Below, piece by piece: positions 1 to 8,292 of a stretch of 64,000 bases of DNA (position 1 is its first letter; each line of letters opens with the position of its first letter). Position numbers and translations under genes: made by a program. The notes beneath the pieces were generated by a model. The model worked only from the letters and a program-made list of their open reading frames with translations. It was not told where the DNA came from and made no database searches. Source of the DNA: Anadara kagoshimensis (Eukaryota; Mollusca; Bivalvia; Arcoida; Arcidae); contig CM037867.1 of assembly GCA_021292105.1 (NCBI GenBank), positions 15,886,928 through 15,950,927 of the forward strand. The letters are read 5' to 3'.

Positions 1-256
1 GCCCCGGTTTCACAATTCCCTAATTAAGAATTTCCCAAACTTTAATCTGGCAAATTTGAAATCTAAATAATTGTGTTTGTTTTCATTATTTTCATGAATT
101 TGACGTTTTTATTTTGAAGATCTATCTAGGCTTATTACATCCTTATTCTAATTGTGTTGAATTTTTTTATTTGTAATACGATAAAAGTTCGACAGAATGG
201 TACAGATATAAGTTAAGAAAAATCTTAGTTAACAAATGATTATGAAACTGGAGACT
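1..256. repeat. MITE-like element M1, copy 1
   Basis: The first bases (GGTTTCACAATT... then TTAAGAATTT) are answered in inverted form near 205-255 (AAAATCTTAGTTAAC, then ATGATTATGAAAC). The same ends, better preserved, bound 48860-49118. This is a short non-autonomous inverted-repeat element. The left end may be cut by the window edge. It lies about 490 bases upstream of the gene A start codon. Confidence 0.6.
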
Positions 257-359
257 GGGGGACTAAACATCACAGTAAATACCATAAAGTCAGTAGGCAA
301 AAGATTTATATTGTCAGATATCAACTGTTTGTAAATTTGCTGCTTGTTAAACCATTAAA

Positions 360-650
360 ATCTTTAAAAAACTAAGGTAAACTCTCTCATGCAAAGTGTT
401 GCCTTGGCTAAATTATGGTAAATACATTCTAGTCCATCGGATATTCATTCAACCATTTGAAAGCATTTTGGTTTCACAATTTTAATCCAAGCTTTATTGT
501 TGAGAATTGTATTCCGAAACAGCCGTCTAGAGTCAAACATAACACTGGTATAATATGTAATTTGACCATTGAAACAATGGTTTCACAACTATTTTGTTCA
601 AGCACCTTTGTTGAAAAAATGTATTCCGAAACGTCTGTTAAGTACTGTAA
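360..650 (-). repeat. interspersed repeat R2, two decayed pieces
   Basis: On the minus strand this contains the core GGAATACAATTC, with flanking sequence shared with 5690-5890 (+), 48460-48640 (+) and 43480-43620 (-). A second partial unit occupies about 570-650. All copies lie in or beside the two lipocalin-like genes. Class unknown. No coding capacity is credible. Confidence 0.5.
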
Positions 651-741
651 AATATTTACTGGTAAATTCATGTAATCAATAATATTCTAAACGGTTTATC
701 TGACCATTTTTATTTGGTTTAGATCAATAAAAGGATCAAGC

Positions 742-3700
742 ATGAAGGCCTTGGCGATTATTGGACTAACACAATTAATTGTGTTCTGTAATGGCCAAGA
801 AATTTGTTCTAGTATAAATATTTCAAATGAAAGAAGATTCCAAATGCAAGAGGTAAGTTGTTTGTCAAATAGTTGATTCTATTATAACGTATATTATTCT
901 ATTATAACGTGGTGGGTTCAGTTTTTTCTCTTGTTAGTTTTCCTATTCTGTGCAGCAATATACCTGCTTCTCCTGCTTATGGTATATGTGTTTCACAGTT
1001 GGTGCGCTGTGGTGGAGCTTGTTCTCATTGCGGGAGCTTTGTACAGCGGTAAAAACTGCTAATTGAAGACGGTTTGTTCACGCAGGGATATTGCTAGCCT
1101 GGGCTTGTCGGGGCCCTCGGCCAGTTTTGTTTGGTATCCTAGTGTTGTTTATAAATATGATGTCTTAAGTCCGGCGTCCCGTGGTCAAGAGTCTGTCTCT
1201 TATGCTTGTTTATTTAATTTCAAATATTTTAAAAAGGACACAAAATTTGACTGTCCACAGTTTTTGAGCATGATTTAATTTCCATTTTTGTTATATTTGT
1301 CGTACTTTTTTGTTTGGGCGTCTGTGTCATTAACTTATAATAGGTCGTGTTTTAAGTGTTTTCCGTGTATTTTTATTCTGTCGTTGCTGACAGTCAAGTT
1401 TATCTAATGTAATGGAATACAAAACGTATTTTACTGTCGCAATACTAGTAACAAGTCTTAGATTAAAAACCATGTATGAATAAAAAATCATACAAATCCA
1501 TGGCCGAATCACAATCTAGAAGCAAAGTGAAAACTTTGAAACTGATAAGTAAGATTAGACATTATACACATGAACTTCCACCAAGGAAGTGAGGCCGGGT
1601 GCTCCGGAAGGGTAAGCACCTCCTGTTTAGCTAGCTACACCCGCCATGTGTGTAATCAAAATTGTGTGAAACGAAACATGGAACTATGGGACGTCAAGTA
1701 TATCCAGGGCAATCCTGGACACAGAGACATCAAACTCATCAACAATACTGTGATGACGGCCATAAAACATTTTGAGGGCCTTGATAAGCCTAGGCTTGCA
1801 ATATCCCTGAGTCAACAATTTATTTGCAAGCAGCCTGCTTCGTTGTACAAAGCCCCCGTATTTGGAACAAGCTCTACCATAGCGTATTAATTGGGAAACA
1901 AATATCCCATAAGCAGGAGAAGCAGATATATTGTTGCATAGAAAAGGAAAATTGACTAATTTTAAGTCATCACGATTGTCATAAAGTTTTAAATGTAGCC
2001 TTTCGTGTGCGTCATAATTCAGGCCAACAATTGCACTTTTGTAAAAGAGCAGAAAATGTTTTGTTTTTTATACAGAAACCAATAATTTAGACATATTGAT
2101 ATCTATAAGCAAACAACATAGACCTGTCCGCTTGACGTTTTATTAGGAATATTAACATATGATGATACAACTAAAACATTAGTAGGTTCAAGTTAATACG
2201 CCAACAGTACACAGGTTTTCTGTGTGAGGTGTGTATATATCATGATGTTTACAATTTAAACACCTTTGCTCCCTATCGACTGCAAAAATATTGTATAATG
2301 ATCAAGCGGAATAACTCTTCCAGGTAAATTCACAAACCTCGTTACCAAGAGCTATCGATAACTGACCACTGGGTAACTGACAACGTGACATGATCATTAT
2401 GAGATTAAAATGGACCGACGACGAAAAAATGATTCTAAGAGATATTCCAAGCAAAACAGTAAATTAATTTAAATGTTTACATGCAGAGGAAAATATACAA
2501 GTTGAGAGAAAGAAAAAGTAGATGGTTATTTAGAAGTAGAAGATATATACTGTTTGTTAGGCAAAAAACAGTGGGATATATATTAAACATTTATCCTTTT
2601 AATTTACACAAAAACAGTAAATTGATCAAGTCATGAATCAAATCGTATAAAAAATACTATATGTGTGCGCAATACAAATATAAGTAAAAATGCTAATACA
2701 CATTTTAATAAATGTGATTATTCATGATACACTGCAACCATCCATCCCAATGTTCAACTATCTTATCAAATTAATTTAACAAATATTTAGTTGGTAAATG
2801 CAAAATAAATAAAAAAATAAATACATTTTTAATAATATTTTTGGCCCATTATTAGAAAAAAGAATGTATTATTTATATCAATAGAATACATGTTTGCATC
2901 AGAAAATTTCTCATATTGCAATAACAAACAAATATGTATAAAATCACTTTTACAAAGTTCACACAGTTTTTTGGTATAATCTTCCCACGGCAAACTTCAA
3001 TTGGAAGTTTCTGATTACTATACATTCACAATAAATTAATATTGCTGAAAGTGGGATCTCGCATACCAGTAATTAAAAGATTATAAATAAACATCCTGTT
3101 TATTAGTAGACCTTTATCACCTGTAATCAAAAGAACTTACCGTCCACTTTGCAAAAAAATGATTGACACGTGTGTGTATAAGTCATTAGATATGAAGTCT
3201 CTATTATACCCGGTAAATGTTATTTCTGTAATTTTGAAAAGATATATTTGACTAAATTAGACTTAAATCATATCAAATTAATTTGGATGGATATACTGAT
3301 GGACCGACTTACTAACCTAATAAAATTAATTTTGAAATTTTAAAATTATTAAAATATATTTTTTTCTTATTTGACTGCATTAATAATTTATAATAATTTT
3401 TATTGATTAGAGATTATTTCACTTTCATTTGCCTCACTTTCCTCCTTCTATTTATATGAAAAAAATCCAGAACATTTATGAAGGTGACTGACAAATCTTT
3501 TTTATGTTTTTAATTTTTAAAACTTTTAATAGTATATCCAAAGGTCGAGAAGTATATAACCTTTTGTTTGGTTTTCATTTTTATTGTTATTATTATTTTT
3601 TACCGTTTTTCACTTACGGGGAAGTCGGCGTAATTTGTACCGGAATTGGTGGGGAAAAAATAAAACAACACATTGCATGTTTTATACTTGGTACGGTGTC

Positions 3701-6700
3701 GGCCATACGGATATTTCTCCACAAATTCCCCTATCTTTAAATAAAATTGGAAGTAATTTGCCGTCAAAACCAACATTTGATTTTTATATTTTTACCTTTA
3801 TCAAAGTGTGCTCTAACACTTTAGATGTGGTCATTTTTAAAAAAAAAATCAAATTAGCGTGAAAAAACAGCTTATAACTAACGGTCTTTCGTCACATTTT
3901 CCCCAAATTAAACAAGAATGTTAAGAGATAGTGCCAAAATAACTGCTATATTTATAACTTAAAACATAAGTAATTTCCCGACGTCCTCAAATTTTACAAA
4001 AATACTGAAATAACCGGAATTTAATAAGGAACTCAAATAGATGTGGTCATTTTTTGTATCCTTTTTTTTTGTAATTAAATAAAAACTGTACACCTGTTAT
4101 GTATTTCTATGTACCGATCGTAAGAGACTGAACCGTAGATCGTTACACAGGTGAAGTACGGCAATGTACATAATAGTTGCCTATGACATAGATGTACTTG
4201 GTCCGTGACAAATAAATAAATAAACAAAAGGTCAAGCGGAAAGGTCAAAGCTGTTTGCTTATATATTACATGTTCTCGAGATATAGGTTGATGTAATATA
4301 TTTTAAATATATTAAATATGTAACAAAGCAACAATATTAATAATATGAAAATAAAAATAGTTAGACAATAATCGAAATTAAAAACAAATATACATGCCCA
4401 TGTCCATAAAAGAAACATCCTGTAAGCAATGAAAAAACTAGAAAACTAGCAAATAACGTTACATACACGATTTTTCATCAGGAAAATTCGAAGGGGCGCT
4501 CCAGAAGGGTAAGCACCTCTTGTTTAGCAAACTACACCCAACACGTGTGATATTGTGGAAACAAAACGAGATTGAAAGGAACATAGAAATATGGGATGCC
4601 AAATATATCTACGATATGTGATCCAGTGATATTCCAAGTTTAGGCTTATCGGGGCTCTCAAAAGTTGTATGGCCGTCATCACAGTATTGTTGATAAGTTT
4701 GATGTCTCTGTCCAGGCTTAACATGATATATTTGACGTCCCATAGTTCTATGTTTCTTTCACTCAGTTTTGATTACACAAGTGGTAGGTGTAGCTAGCTA
4801 AACAGGGGCACCTACCCTTCTGGAGGTCCCCGCCTCACTTCCCTGGTGTTTACCCTAACTCGTCAGTTTCATATTTTATTTTGCTTCTGGATTGTGATTC
4901 GGACATTGATTTTGACACCATGCGCATCAACAGCATATTGTAATGACGACAGTAAATCTTTTTGAGGACCTTTATAAGACCAATATCTAAAAGTCACTGA
5001 ATTAAAAAAAAATCATATTTCATTTTTTATTTGTTTCAGCTTAGTGGATTATGGTACCAGCATTTTACAGAAGATAGTACATTTTTCAACAACATTATCC
5101 CAACTGATGGCAAGTTGTATTTTATGACCTTTGGAGACAACGCTATTAAATATTTTTATGGAAGGTATAATTAATCTGTTTTAATTGTAATAATTAAGAA
5201 ATAAATTAATTATGATTTGGACATGGATTAGTATGTTTGTTTTTGATTATTAAAGTAATTATTCAAAATCGTTTCCTATTCAAATTCAAAGTTGGAAGTG
5301 AATCGAGAACAGGTTACATGTATTGCTTTCGTGGGGATGAATTGCGTTTATATATAATAATGCCACAACTACAATCCCAAAGCAAAGTAAAACAACCAAA
5401 AAGCAAATCAAAGTAAAAATTTGGAAATTGCCAATATAAGTTGAAGATGTGAATTTCCACTAGGGAATTCAGACCAGTTGCTCTGGAAGAGTGGGCACTT
5501 CTTGTTCACCTACCTGCAATCCAACAAGGTGTTTTTGCAGGAATCTATGGTACAAATGGACCATACTGTTTAACCGTAATCAACAATGCATTTTTGCACT
5601 AATTTGAAATCATATTGTTTATTTTAGAACGAGGAATGTGGATATTGATCTCTTACATTTCAATTACATATTATACCAGTTTTAATTTTACAGCACTAGA
5701 CGGCAGTTACGGAATACAATTCCTCATCAGTAGTGCTTGAACCGAAATTCTTTTCAAGATGCCCAAAGGACCAAAAAATATTTACTAAAGTTAGCTTAGG
5801 AAATATTTTGCATGAGGTAGTATACCTTAGTTTTTGAGGAATTTGAATCTTTTTATTAGCAGCAAATTTTGTATGTTCTAGGAGCAAATATAGGCAATAG
5901 TATGATACCATTGTTAAAGACTTAGTGCGCCAAATTTATCATTACGTGAATGTAAAAAATACAAGTGTCATGGTGTTTTTTGAAAAATACTCTTCCACGG
6001 AAAAAAGCTAGATTTAACACTGATATATCCACAGTGATGTCAGTGATCAGCCACACAGCATTACAGTCGAATCTACCTGAAAGGCCGTCTCTATATAAAG
6101 CCACCCGCTTATAAAGGCCAGTAGAATTGTATTCCAATTGTTTTTTATTAATATTATTTGAACCTGTATATAAAAGTCACCTGTCCTTAAATGACCACTT
6201 TTACAGCTGGTTCACTTGGGCGACCTTTATAGACAGTTTTGACTGTACTACAGTAATATAGTGTGTATATTGGATACCCGTTCCGTTTACAAACTAAGTA
6301 ACCATAAAATCTGCGGAATATCAAATATTGAATTTTGTTAACTGTAGAATAATTTCTTAGCATTTGAGCTTACATTTTAGAAACCAAAGTGGACCGGGTT
6401 GTACTGAAATAATATTTTTGGATCGACAGCGGACACCTGGTATTCCTTGTGTTTTGGTTCAGCTCATATCACCAGGTACACTTACATATTAATATGAATT
6501 TTTAATTTTCTGTTTTTTTCGTGCATCTTTTGTCAACGGGGAATTGTGTAAAATATTTTAATTTCAAGAAATTCCAGAACATCTTAGGCACATAAAATAA
6601 TTTTCTCCAAAATAATTATTAGAAATAAAAAACAAACACACTAATCCATGTCCGAATCACAATCCGGAAGAAATGTAAAAACTTTGGAAGTTAGACACGT

Positions 6701-8225
6701 GAACTTTCACCAGGGAAGTGAGGCCAAATGCTCCGGAAGAGTAAGCACCTTCTGTTAAGCTAACAACATCCGTGTGTGTGCAATCAAAATTGTGTGAAAG
6801 GACATAGAAAAATGGAACTATAGGACGTCAAATATATATCACTGCCTGTGCAAAATTATTTATAGACGTGACATGTGCCGATTTTGACTGCATTATTTTA
6901 ATAAAAATTCAAAATCAACACGTGACATACGCAACAAAACTTAGAAAATTAAGAAATTTCTCTGTAAACTTGCGTTAATAACAATGTTTTAAAAACAATT
7001 ATATCATCTATATAAATGCACTTGCTTCAATTACAGAAGTCGGAGAAGAGGCAGCAGAATTTATTTATTCCCTATTACCGGGAAATGATCAGTTACTTTT
7101 GTCGTTTTGTCAAAATCCACCAACTTGTACCATACGTGTAGCAGCCGCCCTTTCCAGACGAAGTCAAATTTGTTCCGGAGAGCGAGAATTGTTCCTACGC
7201 AAATTCAGAGAGCTTGGGATACCGGTCTCGCTCAACAAGCAATTGGATCCAACCATAAATGGCAAGTTTTATTTGCAAATGCAAATAAGATGACTTTGTT
7301 TACAAATAAAAATGCACACAAATGACATCTTTCATCATTGCGTTAACTTTAAACAGTATGGTTTGATTGGGCTATATATTTAGTCAGCCACTGTAAAATA
7401 TTTTTATTATTAATTGCGGATACCCCGCCGTTGAGGATAAACCACGGATTTATTAACTAGCAGTAGTAAGAAATACATCCATGTTTCTAATATGACAATC
7501 TGATAACTGTGCAGACCGTAAAATAACATACAATATGCCAGGATAAAAAACCAGAGATAAACTGCGACTTGAAGCACAAAAAAGCAATTCGTCAATTTCT
7601 AGCATAAAGTAGATTGGTTGATCAATTGATTAAATGAGGTTTTCATCTCATTTAAGAATATTCACGTCATCAGCGTGCCATGCCTGCTGTTACACAGGAT
7701 ATTGGGTTTTAAGTTCTTTTCCGCAGGACCTGTTGACTTTTATAAATTTCTAAATGCCGTTTGCTATCGAGAGAACAGACACTAATTGTTTTCAAGTTTT
7801 TTTCAGAAATTTCGGCCGGGGTTCGTGCCTACGACCTCCCACTTACTTAGCGAGACTCTGCAATGGAGCTACATAGGTAATATGATAGAATATTAATGCT
7901 TAGATTAATTAAATCAAAATTGGAGTGATTTTGTCATTCAATTAACACATCCCATTCCCTTAATCATTAATACAAATCAACGCAATATGTAAGATTACAA
8001 ATGAACATATTAAATAGAATGTTTAACTTGTTTCATTTCAGATTGCACCATGACTGGATTAGAGAAGTAAGTATGTAAAAATTCATATAAATGTAGTTTT
8101 CAGTTTGTTTTCATTTTTTTTTACTTTTAACATGTAGTATTCAGTTTATTTTCATTTTTTTTTACTTTGATTCTATCATAGATAAGTATGTTTGGTTTTA
8201 CTTTAAACAATTTTATTTTAAATGG

Positions 8226-8292
<67 letters not shown>

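Noticed and set aside
1570-1890. 106-codon frame in gene A intron 1
   Set aside because: It lies wholly inside an R1 repeat copy, and other R1 copies do not keep the frame open.
7807-7885. Candidate extra exon of gene A after a TTTTTTCAG acceptor
   Set aside because: The sequence is the head of a decayed SINE S. Exons 4, 5 and 6 join in frame without it, and gene B has no counterpart.
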